From NCBI RefSeq assembly GCF_001714725.1, contig NZ_CP016447.1:3529501-3593500 (forward strand): DNA of 64,000 nt, in the 5' to 3' direction. A model generated the notes under the pieces. The model did not search any database, was not told the DNA's origin, and was given only the letters and a program-made list of their open reading frames with translations. This document shows, piece after piece, positions 47,320 through 55,907 of this stretch. The DNA comes from Acidovorax sp. RAC01. GTDB lineage: Bacteria; Pseudomonadota; Gammaproteobacteria; Burkholderiales; Burkholderiaceae_C. The translations under genes and the position numbers were made by a program. Every line of letters starts with the position of its first letter. The stretch's first letter is position 1.

Positions 47320-48092
47320 CGCGACACCCAGCCTTCCCCGTCACACTCGCCGCCGAAAGGGGGCGGCACATAGACCGCCGCCACGCCCGCAAGCTCTTGG
47401 GCCGTGGCGTTGTGCGCCAGGTAGAGCCTGGCTTCGCCCACTTCGTCGGCAAAGTTGATGAGGTAGTCGGGGCGGCCATCGCCGTCCAGGTCACCCGCCC
47501 ATACCAGGTAGTCGGTCGAGACGGTGTGCGAACACAGTCCCAGCTCGTCGAGCAACTGGCGCTTGCCCTGGGCGCGCAACTGCAGCAGAAAACGGCCGCC
47601 ATCGGCATCGAACAGAGGCACCAGCGTGGCCTGCTCGCCGCCGGGCAGGTCAACCGCCAGCTCCAGGGTGCCTTCGGTAGCGGGGCGCTTTTTCTGGAAG
47701 GTGGCGGCCCAGTACGTTGGCAGCGGCCCGGTCTGCAGCCAGGGGCTGGCGGGGTCTTGCTTGAACCATGCCAGGGCTGTTCCGGGGCCGGTGGCCTGTC
47801 GGCGAAAGACCAGCCGTTGGCCCTGGGTGGGCTGGTCGTCGTAGTGGCCCTGCCACTTTTCCCTGCGTACCCTCAGACTTGCGGGCTCCATCTGGCAGGC
47901 CGTCTTGTTGCACACCAGCGCGAGCCACTGCGTGCTGTTGCGGTAACGGTCTCCGGGCTGCCACTGGTCTGCGCCGAGCATGAATTCAAGGGGGCCCGGC
48001 AGCGGCGGGGCAGCGCGCCGTTCTCCTGCGGCCGCCGCACCACCCAGCCACAGACCGACCGCGCTGCAGAGCAAGGCCAGACAAATGCGCAT
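47316..48092 (-). CDS. Secreted protein with FG-GAP-like DGDG loop, 258 aa (second gene of Kelch cluster)
   Basis: A 258 aa exported protein of unknown function. Residues 1-22 are a signal peptide (MRICLALLCSAVGLWLGGAA). Residues 201-212 read DLDGDGRPDYLI, the calcium-binding loop type found in FG-GAP/VCBS repeats of beta-propellers; only one such loop is seen. The remainder is beta-rich, with FDADGGRFLLQL as a second acidic turn. AGGAGGT lies 5 bases before the start at 48092, inside the end of the Kelch gene, whose stop codon overlaps this start by one base. It overlaps the next gene by 4 bases. Confidence 0.78.
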   Translation of the reverse strand: MRICLALLCSAVGLWLGGAAAAGERRAAPPLPGPLEFMLGADQWQPGDRYRNSTQWLALVCNKTACQMEPASLRVRREKWQGHYDDQPTQGQRLVFRRQATGPGTALAWFKQDPASPWLQTGPLPTYWAATFQKKRPATEGTLELAVDLPGGEQATLVPLFDADGGRFLLQLRAQGKRQLLDELGLCSHTVSTDYLVWAGDLDGDGRPDYLINFADEVGEARLYLAHNATAQELAGVAAVYVPPPFGGECDGEGWVSR

Positions 48093-50521
48093 CACAGACC
48101 TCCTACGGGGATTAAAAGCGTTTTGGCCTGACCGTTGGACCCTGTGACGGTGCGGCGCACGATGCGCCCCTGGTGCAGGCGCCAGTTTTCGTTCGGCCCG
48201 GCCTGCCAGAGCATTTCCCAGGTCCCAGTGGCGGGGTTGAGCCACTCCACACCGCCCGGGCCGCCACCGGTGTTGACGCCTGCGATTTCGCCACTGGCCA
48301 ACAGCTCGTCGTCCATGGTGAACAGGGCATAACGGTCGTTGATCTGCAGGCGCGAACCCTTGTTCGCCAGCGGCGCCCAGGTGGCGCCGGCAGGGTCGGA
48401 CGCTTCCAGCACGAACCGCTGCGGTTCCGAAGCCTGGGCGGCCTGCGGCGTGGGTGCGACCTTGATGACCCGGCCGCTGCGCAGCACGATGGCCCGCCCG
48501 CCGGCAGCTTTGGCGGGGGCCGAACGTACCCAGCGCCGTGTGGCGGGGTCAAATATCTCGTAGCGGCGCCACGGCAGGAAGTCGCCGATGCCTACGTAGT
48601 CGTCCGGCTGCCCGGCTTGCAGTGCCTGGGCTGAATACCGGGCGATGCGCTCGGACCGCACCCATCCGCCCGCCACGACGATGCGGCCATCGTCCAGCTC
48701 CTGGATGCGCATGGCGCTGGCCCCATCGCCGCCATCACCTCCGTCGCCGTTGCGGCGCTCGCGGCTCAGCGCAGGCCAGGTCCGGCTTTCGAAGGCTGGC
48801 TGAGTGCCCTGCATGGCCAGCACGAGCTGGCGCAGTTCCCCGTCGGGCTCCAGTGCCAGCAGGCTGCCGTCGCGCAATTGCGCCACGGCGGCCGAGGGCG
48901 AGGGGCTGTTGCCGCCCACCTCCTGCCACTGCCAGGGCGCGCGGCCTGCGCCCGGCGGTGCCAGCCATTCGGCCTTCAGCGGCTTCGGCTCCCGCACACC
49001 GCCGTAGGGACTGTCGGGCCCGCTTCCGCCGACCACCAACACCCCGCCAGCGACCCAGAAGGCTTTGGCGCCCTGGCGCGCCGTGCGCAATGAGGGAAGG
49101 GTGGTCACGCGCCCGTCCTGATCCATCGCCTCGACCGCGCTACTGATGACGAACGTGTTCATCCCCGCATGGCGCGCGCCGCCGATCACCAGCGCCGGGG
49201 CCTTGCCCGCTGCGGGCACAAAGGCCGCACCGTGCCGGTAGGTGATCAACGTGCTTTCGGGGGGCGCCAGCGGGGCAGGGGCGGCGTCGCTGGGCGGCCG
49301 GAGCAGGGTCAGGTCCGCATACTTTTGCTCGCCGCAGGACTTGCTCGAATAGTGCCCTTCGGTGCGGTTGACCAGCCAGGCGTATGCGTGGCCCTCCAGC
49401 ACAAACGGGTAGAAGCCGCACCCGCCTTCTTCGCTGCCGCTGCCCCATTCGCCCACGGTGCGCCAGCTCCAGGTGGCCATATCCAGGGATTGCGCTGCGC
49501 CCGCAAGCCCCGGTACCACCAGCAGGGTGCGGCCCCAGGGGGCGTCCCACCACACATGCCGGTGCCGGGTGGTGCCGTTGGGCATGGGCGGTAGCGCTTC
49601 AAAGCGGTGGGTGGCGGGGTTCCAGCGCTCGGCCGTGCGCGAGCCGCCGCTTCCCCATTCGGCCGCCTTGGTCCAGCCGCCGGTCACCAGGATGCTGCCG
49701 TCGGGAAGGCTGCTGGCCGCCAGCTCCGAGCGGGCTTCAAGCATGGGCGGGCCGTTGCGCCAGGTTCGGGCTTTCAGGTCGAGCACATGGGTTTCGGCGC
49801 GGCAGGGGGAGCAGCCCCGGTAGTTGCCGTTCGAGCCGCCGAGGATCATGACCTGGTCCGGTCCGGCTACCGCGCTGGCAAAGTCGCTGCGGTAGGCCAC
49901 GGGCAGGGTCGGCATGGCGGCAATCTCCAGCCGGTCGCCGGTGCGCTGCACGGTCAGCACCTTGATGTAGCGGGTGTCTTTTTCGCGCGTGACCAGCGCT
50001 GCCCTGCTGTCACCCAGCGCCAGCAGCCCCGTCTGGAAAATGTCGAGGGCTTCGCTGGTTTCGGCCAGCAGCGCCGGGCCACCGCCGTGGGGCAGCAAGA
50101 CAAAGCGCCAGCGCTCCTTGCCCTCCTGGCACCCGGTCTGCGTAAGGGCCAGCACCCCTGCCGGCAGCACCAGCTGGCTGTAGACATGGCCGCTGACGCC
50201 CGGCTTCAAGGGCGCCTGTGCCGCGCGGCCAGTGGCCGGGTGCCAGCGGGCCGTCACCAGCTCCCACGCCCAGCAGCCCGGGGGCACGCCTTTGGGCGCT
50301 GGCTCCACCGGCCGCTGGCCCAGCCAGCTCAGCTCTCCGGTGGGCGAAAAACCGATGGACTGGTTGTCTGGCAAGGGGAGATCCGCATAGGCCGGAACCG
50401 GGGGAATTGGGGTAGCCGCAGCCACTGGCGTCGGTGCCATGCCCCAAGCCGCCAGCCATGCCAGCGTGCCCAGAACCGTGCCAGCGAGGGCAAGGGCGGA
50501 GAGGAACGAGGGTTTGCGCAT
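48092..50521 (-). CDS. Exported Kelch-repeat-like protein, 809 aa
   Basis: A large exported protein with an N-terminal hydrophobic segment (about residues 8-27, SALALAGTVLGTLAWLAAWG) followed by an Ala/Pro-rich stretch, so either secreted or membrane-anchored. The body shows repeated Kelch-type blades: VMILGGSNGNYRG, SILVTGGWTKAAEWGSGG, ALVIGGARHAG, GVLVVGGSGPDSPYGG and RIVVAGGWVRSERIARYS, each a strand plus diglycine with an aromatic residue further on. This predicts one or two beta-propellers. No catalytic motif was found. It is divergent from the acyl-CoA dehydrogenase across 90 bases and heads three coupled genes. GTG 50566 is an alternative start. Confidence 0.8.
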   Translation of the reverse strand: MRKPSFLSALALAGTVLGTLAWLAAWGMAPTPVAAATPIPPVPAYADLPLPDNQSIGFSPTGELSWLGQRPVEPAPKGVPPGCWAWELVTARWHPATGRAAQAPLKPGVSGHVYSQLVLPAGVLALTQTGCQEGKERWRFVLLPHGGGPALLAETSEALDIFQTGLLALGDSRAALVTREKDTRYIKVLTVQRTGDRLEIAAMPTLPVAYRSDFASAVAGPDQVMILGGSNGNYRGCSPCRAETHVLDLKARTWRNGPPMLEARSELAASSLPDGSILVTGGWTKAAEWGSGGSRTAERWNPATHRFEALPPMPNGTTRHRHVWWDAPWGRTLLVVPGLAGAAQSLDMATWSWRTVGEWGSGSEEGGCGFYPFVLEGHAYAWLVNRTEGHYSSKSCGEQKYADLTLLRPPSDAAPAPLAPPESTLITYRHGAAFVPAAGKAPALVIGGARHAGMNTFVISSAVEAMDQDGRVTTLPSLRTARQGAKAFWVAGGVLVVGGSGPDSPYGGVREPKPLKAEWLAPPGAGRAPWQWQEVGGNSPSPSAAVAQLRDGSLLALEPDGELRQLVLAMQGTQPAFESRTWPALSRERRNGDGGDGGDGASAMRIQELDDGRIVVAGGWVRSERIARYSAQALQAGQPDDYVGIGDFLPWRRYEIFDPATRRWVRSAPAKAAGGRAIVLRSGRVIKVAPTPQAAQASEPQRFVLEASDPAGATWAPLANKGSRLQINDRYALFTMDDELLASGEIAGVNTGGGPGGVEWLNPATGTWEMLWQAGPNENWRLHQGRIVRRTVTGSNGQAKTLLIPVGGL

Positions 50522-50611
50522 GACGAGGAGCCCGAATGGAGGCGATGATAGGGCCGCGCGCGTCACCCACCGGACACGTTTTTACGGCGTGCGACTCCGA
50601 TAATTTGCCGC

Positions 50612-52480
50612 ATGACAACCTCCTTGCGCTCCACCCTCGACTTTTTGCTCTACGACTGGCTCCAGGCCGAATCAGTCACTTCGCGCGAGCGCTTTGTTGA
50701 CCACTCGCGCGACACCTTCGATGCGGTGCTCGACATCTGCGAGCGCATCGCCCGCGAGAAGTACGCGCCCTTCAACCGCACGGTCGATACGCAAGAGCCG
50801 CACTTTGACGGCGAGAAGGTCACGCTGCCCCAGTGCACGCACGATGCGCAAAAGGCGTATGCCGCATCCGGCATGCTCAGCGCGGCGCAGGACTACGACA
50901 TCGGCGGCATGCAGCTGCCCTACACGGTCGAGGCCGCGGCCAACAGCTTTTTTGCAGCGGCCTCCGTCAGCATCGGCTCGGGTCTGCTCACGGTGGGCAA
51001 CGCCAACCTGCTCATGGTGCATGGCACCGAGCTGCAAAAGAAGGTGTTTGCGCTCAACGAATTCTCGGGTCGCTTCTCGGGCACCATGTGCCTGTCGGAG
51101 CCGCAGGCCGGTTCTTCGCTGAGCGACGTGGCCACGCGCGCCGTGCCCGATGGTGAGGGTTTCGAGGCCGACCCCCTGGGCCCGCGCTACCGCCTCAAGG
51201 GCAACAAGATGTGGATCTCGGCGGGCGAGCATGAGCTGACCGACAACATCATCCACCTGGTGCTGGCCAAGATCCCGGGGCCCGATGGCAAGCTGGTGCC
51301 GGGCACCAAGGGCATCTCGCTGTTCATCGTGCCCAAGAAGCTGGTGGACACCGAAGGCAACCTGACCGGCGTGCGCAACGACGTGGCGCTGGCGGGCCTG
51401 AACCACAAGCTGGGCTGGCGCGGCACCACCAACACGCTGCTCAACTTTGGCGAAGGCAAGTACCCCGTGGGTGGCGAGGCCGGCGCCGTGGGCTACCTGG
51501 TGGGGCAGCCCGGCAAGGGCCTGCACTGCATGTTCCACATGATGAACGAGGCCCGCATCGGCGTGGGCATGGCCGCCACCATGCTGGGTCTGGCCGGCTA
51601 CTACGCCAGCCTGGACTACGCACGCAACCGCCCGCAGGGCCGGCCCGTGCAGGGCCCCAAGGCGGCTGCGGGTGCCGCCCCTGCGGTGGTCAAGGATGCT
51701 GCGCAGCCCCAGGTGCGCATCATCGAACACGCCGATGTCAAGCGCATGCTGCTGGCACAAAAGGCGTACGGTGAAGGCGCGCTGGCCCTCAATCTGTACT
51801 GCGCGCGGCTGGTGGATGAAATGCACACCGGCGAAGCCGCTTTGGCCGACGATGCCCGCATGCTGCTGGAGGTGCTCACCCCCATCGCCAAGAGCTGGCC
51901 CAGCGAGTGGTGCCTGGAGGCCAACAGCCTGGCCATCCAGATCCATGGCGGCTATGGCTACACGCGCGACTTCCCGGTGGAGCAGTACTGGCGCGACAAC
52001 CGCCTGAACATGATCCACGAAGGCACGCACGGCATCCAGGCCATGGACCTGCTGGGCCGCAAGGTGCTGATGGAAGGTGGGCGCGGTTTGACGCTGCTGG
52101 CCAGCCGCATCAACGCCACCATCGAGCGCGCCATCCAGGTGCCTGCGCTGGCCGCCCATGCCAATGCACTGGGCGCCGCGCTGCAGCAGGTGGGCGCTGC
52201 CACCAAGGCCGCCTGGGCTACCGGACAGCCAGCGGATGCGCTGGCCAATGCCGTGCCGTACATGCAGGCCTTTGGGCACACGGTGCTGGCCTGGATCTGG
52301 CTGGATGTGGCGTCGGCTGCACTGGCGTCCGACGCAGACCAGGCGCAGCCTTCCACGGCGGGGCGCATGGGGGCCATGCGCTACTTCTTCCATTACGAGC
52401 TGCCCAAGATCGGCGCCTGGCTGCAGGTGGTGAGCAGCCGCGACGACACTTGTGCGGCCTTCCCGGAAGAATCCTTCTGA
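50612..52480 (+). CDS. Acyl-CoA dehydrogenase, DmdC-like long form
   Basis: A 622 aa FAD-dependent acyl-CoA dehydrogenase, longer than the usual 380-400 aa. The first 75 residues form an N-terminal extension; the core has MCLSEPQAGSSLSDVATRAV, KMWISAGEHEL and the C-terminal helical bundle with AIQIHGGYGYTRDFPVEQYW, EGTHGIQAMDLLGRKVLMEG. A C-terminal domain of about 120 residues follows, as in the DmdC (3-methylmercaptopropionyl-CoA dehydrogenase) and related group. A DmdB-like ligase lies elsewhere in the window. Substrate is not fixed by the sequence. The stop overlaps the next start by one base. Confidence 0.9.
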   Translation: MTTSLRSTLDFLLYDWLQAESVTSRERFVDHSRDTFDAVLDICERIAREKYAPFNRTVDTQEPHFDGEKVTLPQCTHDAQKAYAASGMLSAAQDYDIGGMQLPYTVEAAANSFFAAASVSIGSGLLTVGNANLLMVHGTELQKKVFALNEFSGRFSGTMCLSEPQAGSSLSDVATRAVPDGEGFEADPLGPRYRLKGNKMWISAGEHELTDNIIHLVLAKIPGPDGKLVPGTKGISLFIVPKKLVDTEGNLTGVRNDVALAGLNHKLGWRGTTNTLLNFGEGKYPVGGEAGAVGYLVGQPGKGLHCMFHMMNEARIGVGMAATMLGLAGYYASLDYARNRPQGRPVQGPKAAAGAAPAVVKDAAQPQVRIIEHADVKRMLLAQKAYGEGALALNLYCARLVDEMHTGEAALADDARMLLEVLTPIAKSWPSEWCLEANSLAIQIHGGYGYTRDFPVEQYWRDNRLNMIHEGTHGIQAMDLLGRKVLMEGGRGLTLLASRINATIERAIQVPALAAHANALGAALQQVGAATKAAWATGQPADALANAVPYMQAFGHTVLAWIWLDVASAALASDADQAQPSTAGRMGAMRYFFHYELPKIGAWLQVVSSRDDTCAAFPEESF

Positions 52481-52689
52481 TGGCCGCACCGCAAACCCTG
52501 CAGCGCCTGCAGACGCTCATCTGGGTGCTGATCTACGGCGGCCTGCTCACGCTGGTGCTGGGCATTGCCACGGCGCGCACCGATGGCGCCCTGGGCTGGA
52601 CGCTGGGCGTGGCCGGTGGCATTGCCGCCGCCGCAGGCGTGGTGCTGATTGCAGTGCGGGCGCGCCTCAAGCCAGACACGGGCGGCTGA
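52480..52689 (+). CDS. Small two-helix membrane protein, 69 aa
   Basis: A 69 aa protein with two predicted membrane helices: LIWVLIYGGLLTLVLGIATA and LGWTLGVAGGIAAAAGVVLI, separated by a short polar loop. Its ATG shares one base with the stop codon of the acyl-CoA dehydrogenase, so it is translated by coupling. It resembles the small hypothetical membrane proteins often seen behind acyl-CoA dehydrogenase genes in Comamonadaceae, but no function is known to me. It may anchor or modulate the enzyme at the membrane; this is speculation. Confidence 0.7.
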   Translation: MAAPQTLQRLQTLIWVLIYGGLLTLVLGIATARTDGALGWTLGVAGGIAAAAGVVLIAVRARLKPDTGG

Positions 52690-52912
52690 CGCCGCCACCG
52701 CGCCGTGCGGCTCTGCAGGTGGCCTTGCGGGCCTGACGATGGACCAGGGCGGTCATCTGCGTTGGAGCCGCCCAAGCGACACTGCACACCCCCCGGCCAC
52801 CGCACAATGCCGCAAGCGTGCGCGGCCCGGGATGGAGCGGGCCGCTGGTGCAGTGCCAGCAGCCCCGGCACGGCACCCAACAACCCCACATCATTCAACG
52901 CAAGGAGACACC

Positions 52913-53707
52913 ATGACCACACGCACCATCCAGCAACTGTTTGACCTGACCGGCAAGACGGCCCTCGTGACCGGCGGCTCGCGCGGCCTGGGCCTGCAAC
53001 TGGCGCACGCGCTGGGCGAGGCCGGCGCGCGCATCATGCTCAGCTCGCGCAAGGCATCCGACCTGGAAGAGGCCGCCGCCGACCTGCAGGCCGCTGGCAT
53101 CGACGCCCGCTGGATCGCGGCCGACTGCGCCAACGAAGCCGACATCCGCCGCCTGGCCGACGAGACGCTGGAGCGCATGGGCGGTGTGGACATTCTGGTG
53201 AACAACGCCGGTGCCGCCTGGGGTTCGCCCGCCGAAGACCACCCCGTGGACGCATGGGACAAGGTGATGAACCTGAACGTGCGCGGCTATTTCATCCTCT
53301 CCCAGCACATTGCCAAGCACAGCATGATCGCGCGCAAGAGCGGCAGCATCATCAACGTGGCGTCCATCGCGGGCCTGGGCGGCAACCCCAAGGGCATGAA
53401 CACCATTGCTTACAACACCTCCAAGGGCGCGGTGATCAACTTCACCCGCGCGCTGGCGGCCGAATGGGGCAAGTACAACATCCGCGTGAACGCCATCTGC
53501 CCGGGTTTCTTCCCCAGCAAGATGACGGTGGGCACGCTCAAGGCGATGGGCGAGGAAGCCCTGGCCGCCCACGCCCCGCTGGGCCGCCTGGGCGACGATG
53601 AAGATCTGAAGGGCCTGTGCGCGCTGTATGCGTCGGACGCGGGCAAGCACATCACCGGCCAGTGGCTGGCGGTAGATGGTGGCGTGAGCATCGTGACTGG
53701 GGGGTGA
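52913..53707 (+). CDS. SDR-family oxidoreductase
   Basis: A 264 aa short-chain dehydrogenase. The NAD(P) motif is TGGSRGLGLQLA, then NNAGAAWG, active-site Ser in NVASIAGLGG, and Tyr/Lys in AYNTSKGAV. PICPGFFPSKM-type segment (AICPGFFPSKMTVGTL) and the C-terminal ASDAGKHITGQWLAVDGG are typical of 3-oxoacyl reductase or RhlG-like SDRs. CAAGGAGA precedes ATG 52913. It lies in a series of acyl-CoA genes, so a hydroxyacyl or ketoacyl substrate is plausible. A palindromic repeat begins 4 bases after its stop. Confidence 0.92.
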   Translation: MTTRTIQQLFDLTGKTALVTGGSRGLGLQLAHALGEAGARIMLSSRKASDLEEAAADLQAAGIDARWIAADCANEADIRRLADETLERMGGVDILVNNAGAAWGSPAEDHPVDAWDKVMNLNVRGYFILSQHIAKHSMIARKSGSIINVASIAGLGGNPKGMNTIAYNTSKGAVINFTRALAAEWGKYNIRVNAICPGFFPSKMTVGTLKAMGEEALAAHAPLGRLGDDEDLKGLCALYASDAGKHITGQWLAVDGGVSIVTGG

Positions 53708-53710
53708 GCA

Positions 53711-53796
53711 TCCCCCTGAGCGGCTACGCCGCTTCCCCCTTCTCTCGGCTTCGCCGGGAAGGGGGACGCAGCCCTCGCCGCGGGGCGGCCCTTGCT
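53711..53796 (+). repeat. CCCCCT-type palindromic repeat, copy 3
   Basis: TCCCCCTGAGCGGCTACGCC, GCTTCCCCCTTCTCTCGGCT, GGGAAGGGGGACGCAGCCC and GCGGGGCGGCCCTTGC. It starts 4 bases after the SDR stop and matches copy 2 closely, with compensating stem changes (GGCGCTTCGCGCC there, GCGGCTACGCCGC here). Confidence 0.8.
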
Positions 53797-53854
53797 TGGC
53801 TGCTCTCGCCAGGGCCGCGCCAGTTTTTGCGTTCTGTGTTTTGAGGAAAACGTC

Positions 53855-54286
53855 TTGATCAGTTTTGGTGTCGAAATTCCGTTTGTCAGCCACCTGGGCT
53901 TCACGCTGCATCGCATGGAGGGCGGCGAGTCCGAGCTGCGCTACGAAGCGAGGCCCGAGCATCTGAATTCGTTCGAGGTTACGCACGGCGGTGCTTCGAT
54001 GACGTTGCTGGACGTGACCATGGCCACAGCGGCGCGCAGCGTGACGCCGGAGATGGGCGTGGTCACCATCGAGATGAAGACGAGCTTCATGCAGCCCGCA
54101 CGTGGCCCGCTGGTGGCCAGGGGGCGGCTTATTCACCGCACGGCGACCATGGCGTTCACCGAGGGCACGGTGTACGACGCGCAAGGCAAGGTGTGCAGCC
54201 ACGCCACCGGCACGTTCAAGTACGTGCGCCGCCTGCCGGTGGACAGCCGCAGCGCCCACGGGCTCAAGGTGATTTCGACCGACTGA
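53855..54286 (+). CDS. Hotdog-fold thioesterase (PaaI-like)
   Basis: A 143 aa protein of the PaaI thioesterase family, which hydrolyses acyl-CoA or aryl-CoA. SFEVTHGGASMTLLDVTMAT holds the conserved HGG and Asp region; VVTIEMKTSFMQPARG and RTATMAFTEGTVYDAQGKVC are further family strands. The likely start is TTG 53855, 7 bases after GAGGA, giving LISFGVEIPFVSHLGF; no ATG exists before the domain. It follows the palindromic repeat behind the SDR gene and precedes an MDR gene, in an acyl-CoA context. Confidence 0.85.
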   Translation: MISFGVEIPFVSHLGFTLHRMEGGESELRYEARPEHLNSFEVTHGGASMTLLDVTMATAARSVTPEMGVVTIEMKTSFMQPARGPLVARGRLIHRTATMAFTEGTVYDAQGKVCSHATGTFKYVRRLPVDSRSAHGLKVISTD

Positions 54287-54305
54287 GCCAGTTTTTGGGT
54301 CAAAA

Positions 54306-54355
54306 CGGCCGCTAGCGCACGACTATTATGCTCTCGCAGCTATCATTTTTATAGT
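54306..54355 (+). repeat. AGCTAT-type interspersed repeat before the MDR gene
   Basis: CGGCCGCTAGCGCACGACTA, TTATGCTCTCGC and AGCTATCATTTTTATAGT. It lies between the thioesterase stop (54286) and the MDR start (54380). Confidence 0.75.
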
Positions 54356-54379
54356 ATTCATCCCTGAAGGAGCCTTTTC

Positions 54380-55396
54380 ATGCCACGCAACCAGCAAATC
54401 GTTCTCGACAACCGCCCGCAGGGCGAAGCCGTGGCCAGCAACTTCAAGCTGGTCGCCACTGACACGCCTGCGCTGAAAGACGGAGAAGTGCTGGTGCGCC
54501 ACCACTACCTGAGCCTGGACCCGTACATGCGCGGCCGCATGAACGAGAGCAAGAGCTACGCCGCGTCGCAAGGCCTGGGCGAAGTGATGATTGGTGGCAC
54601 CGTGGGCGAGGTGGCCGAGAGCAAGCATCCCAAGTACGCCGTGGGCGACAAGGTGGTGGGCATGGGCGGCTGGCAGGAGTACAGCGTGGTCGACGGCAAC
54701 GCCGTGGGTGCGCTGCGCAAGGTCGATACCACCCATGTGCCGCTGTCGCACTACCTGGGCGCAGTCGGCATGCCCGGTGTGACCGCCTGGTACGGCCTGG
54801 TCAAGATCATTGCCCCCAAGGCGGGCGAAACCGTGGTGGTGAGCGCCGCTACGGGCGCCGTGGGCAGCGCGTTTGCCGCCCTGGCCAAGGCCCGCGGCTG
54901 CCGCGTGGTGGGCATTGCAGGCGGCCCCGACAAGTGCAAGTACGCCACCGAAGAGCTGGGCTTTGACGTGTGCATCGACCACCGCGAGCACGGCGACCTC
55001 AAGTCCATGTCGAAGGCGCTGAAGGAAGCGTGCCCGAACGGCATCGACGGCTACTTTGAAAACGTGGGCGGCTACATCCTCGATGCGGTCCTGCTGCGTT
55101 CCAACGCCTTTGCGCGCGTCGCGGTGTGCGGAATGATCGCCGGTTACGACGGCCAGCCGCTGCCGCTGCAGAACCCGGCGCTCATCCTCATCAACCGCAT
55201 GAAGGTCGAGGGCTTCATCGTCAGCGAGCACATGGAAGTGTGGCCCGAGGCGCTGAAGGAACTGGGCATGCTGGTGGGCACCGGCAAGCTGCGCCCGCGC
55301 GAGACCGTGGCCGAGGGCATTGCCGCGGCGCCCGAAGCCTTCCTGGGCCTGCTCAAGGGCAAGAACTTCGGCAAGCAGCTCGTCAAGCTGGCATGA
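54380..55396 (+). CDS. NADP-dependent MDR oxidoreductase (CurA-like)
   Basis: A 338 aa medium-chain reductase without zinc ligands, of the group with CurA, prostaglandin reductase and leukotriene 12-hydroxydehydrogenase, which reduce activated C=C bonds. Seen: HYLSLDPYMRGRMNESKSYA, VGMPGVTAWYGLVKI and the NADP motif VSAATGAVGSAFAALAKARG, plus FENVGGYILDAVL. AAGGAG lies upstream of ATG 54380 at good spacing. The GNAT gene follows after 37 bases. Confidence 0.92.
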   Translation: MPRNQQIVLDNRPQGEAVASNFKLVATDTPALKDGEVLVRHHYLSLDPYMRGRMNESKSYAASQGLGEVMIGGTVGEVAESKHPKYAVGDKVVGMGGWQEYSVVDGNAVGALRKVDTTHVPLSHYLGAVGMPGVTAWYGLVKIIAPKAGETVVVSAATGAVGSAFAALAKARGCRVVGIAGGPDKCKYATEELGFDVCIDHREHGDLKSMSKALKEACPNGIDGYFENVGGYILDAVLLRSNAFARVAVCGMIAGYDGQPLPLQNPALILINRMKVEGFIVSEHMEVWPEALKELGMLVGTGKLRPRETVAEGIAAAPEAFLGLLKGKNFGKQLVKLA

Positions 55397-55433
55397 AGCA
55401 CGCTCTGAGCCGCGAAGTGCAGGGAATGCGACC

Positions 55434-55883
55434 ATGACACTTCGCTGGGTCTGGGCCCGCTTTGATGACCTGGGCGTGCATGCGCTGCATGACGCCCTGG
55501 CCCTGCGCTGCAAGGTCTTCATTCTGGAGCAGGGCCCTTACCAGGACCCGGACGCGGCGGACAAGCAGTCGTACCACCTGCTGGGCTACGACGCGTCAGT
55601 CGCGCTGCACGCCTGCCTGCGTGTGGTGGATCCGGGGGTGAACTACCCCGAGCCTTCCATCGGCCGCGTGGTCACCGCCAAGGAGGCGCGCGGCAACGGC
55701 ACGGGCCGGGCACTGATGCAGGAGGGCATTGCCCGCTGCCACCAGGTATGGCCAGGGCAGGGCATTCGCATCAGCGCGCAGGCCCACCTGCAGCCCTTCT
55801 ACGGCAGCCTGGGTTTTGTGGCTGTGTCCGGCGAATACCTCGAAGACGATATCCCCCACATCGAGATGCTGAAAAGCGCCTGA
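55434..55883 (+). CDS. GNAT-family acetyltransferase (ElaA-like)
   Basis: A 149 aa acetyltransferase of the GNAT fold. CKVFILEQGPYQDPDAADKQ near residue 25 and IGRVVTAKEARGNGTGRALM, the acetyl-CoA loop (RGNGTG), match the ElaA group; AQAHLQPFYGSLGFVAVSGE is the C-terminal conserved part. Substrate is unknown. It lies between the MDR gene and the AidB-like gene, each within 40 bases, so it is cotranscribed with them. Confidence 0.88.
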   Translation: MTLRWVWARFDDLGVHALHDALALRCKVFILEQGPYQDPDAADKQSYHLLGYDASVALHACLRVVDPGVNYPEPSIGRVVTAKEARGNGTGRALMQEGIARCHQVWPGQGIRISAQAHLQPFYGSLGFVAVSGEYLEDDIPHIEMLKSA

Positions 55884-55907
55884 AGCCGCACGCCGCAAGG
55901 AGCCGCC

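Noticed and set aside
50672..52489. 605-codon minus-strand open frame
   Set aside because: Antisense of the acyl-CoA dehydrogenase; same type of codon-bias artefact.
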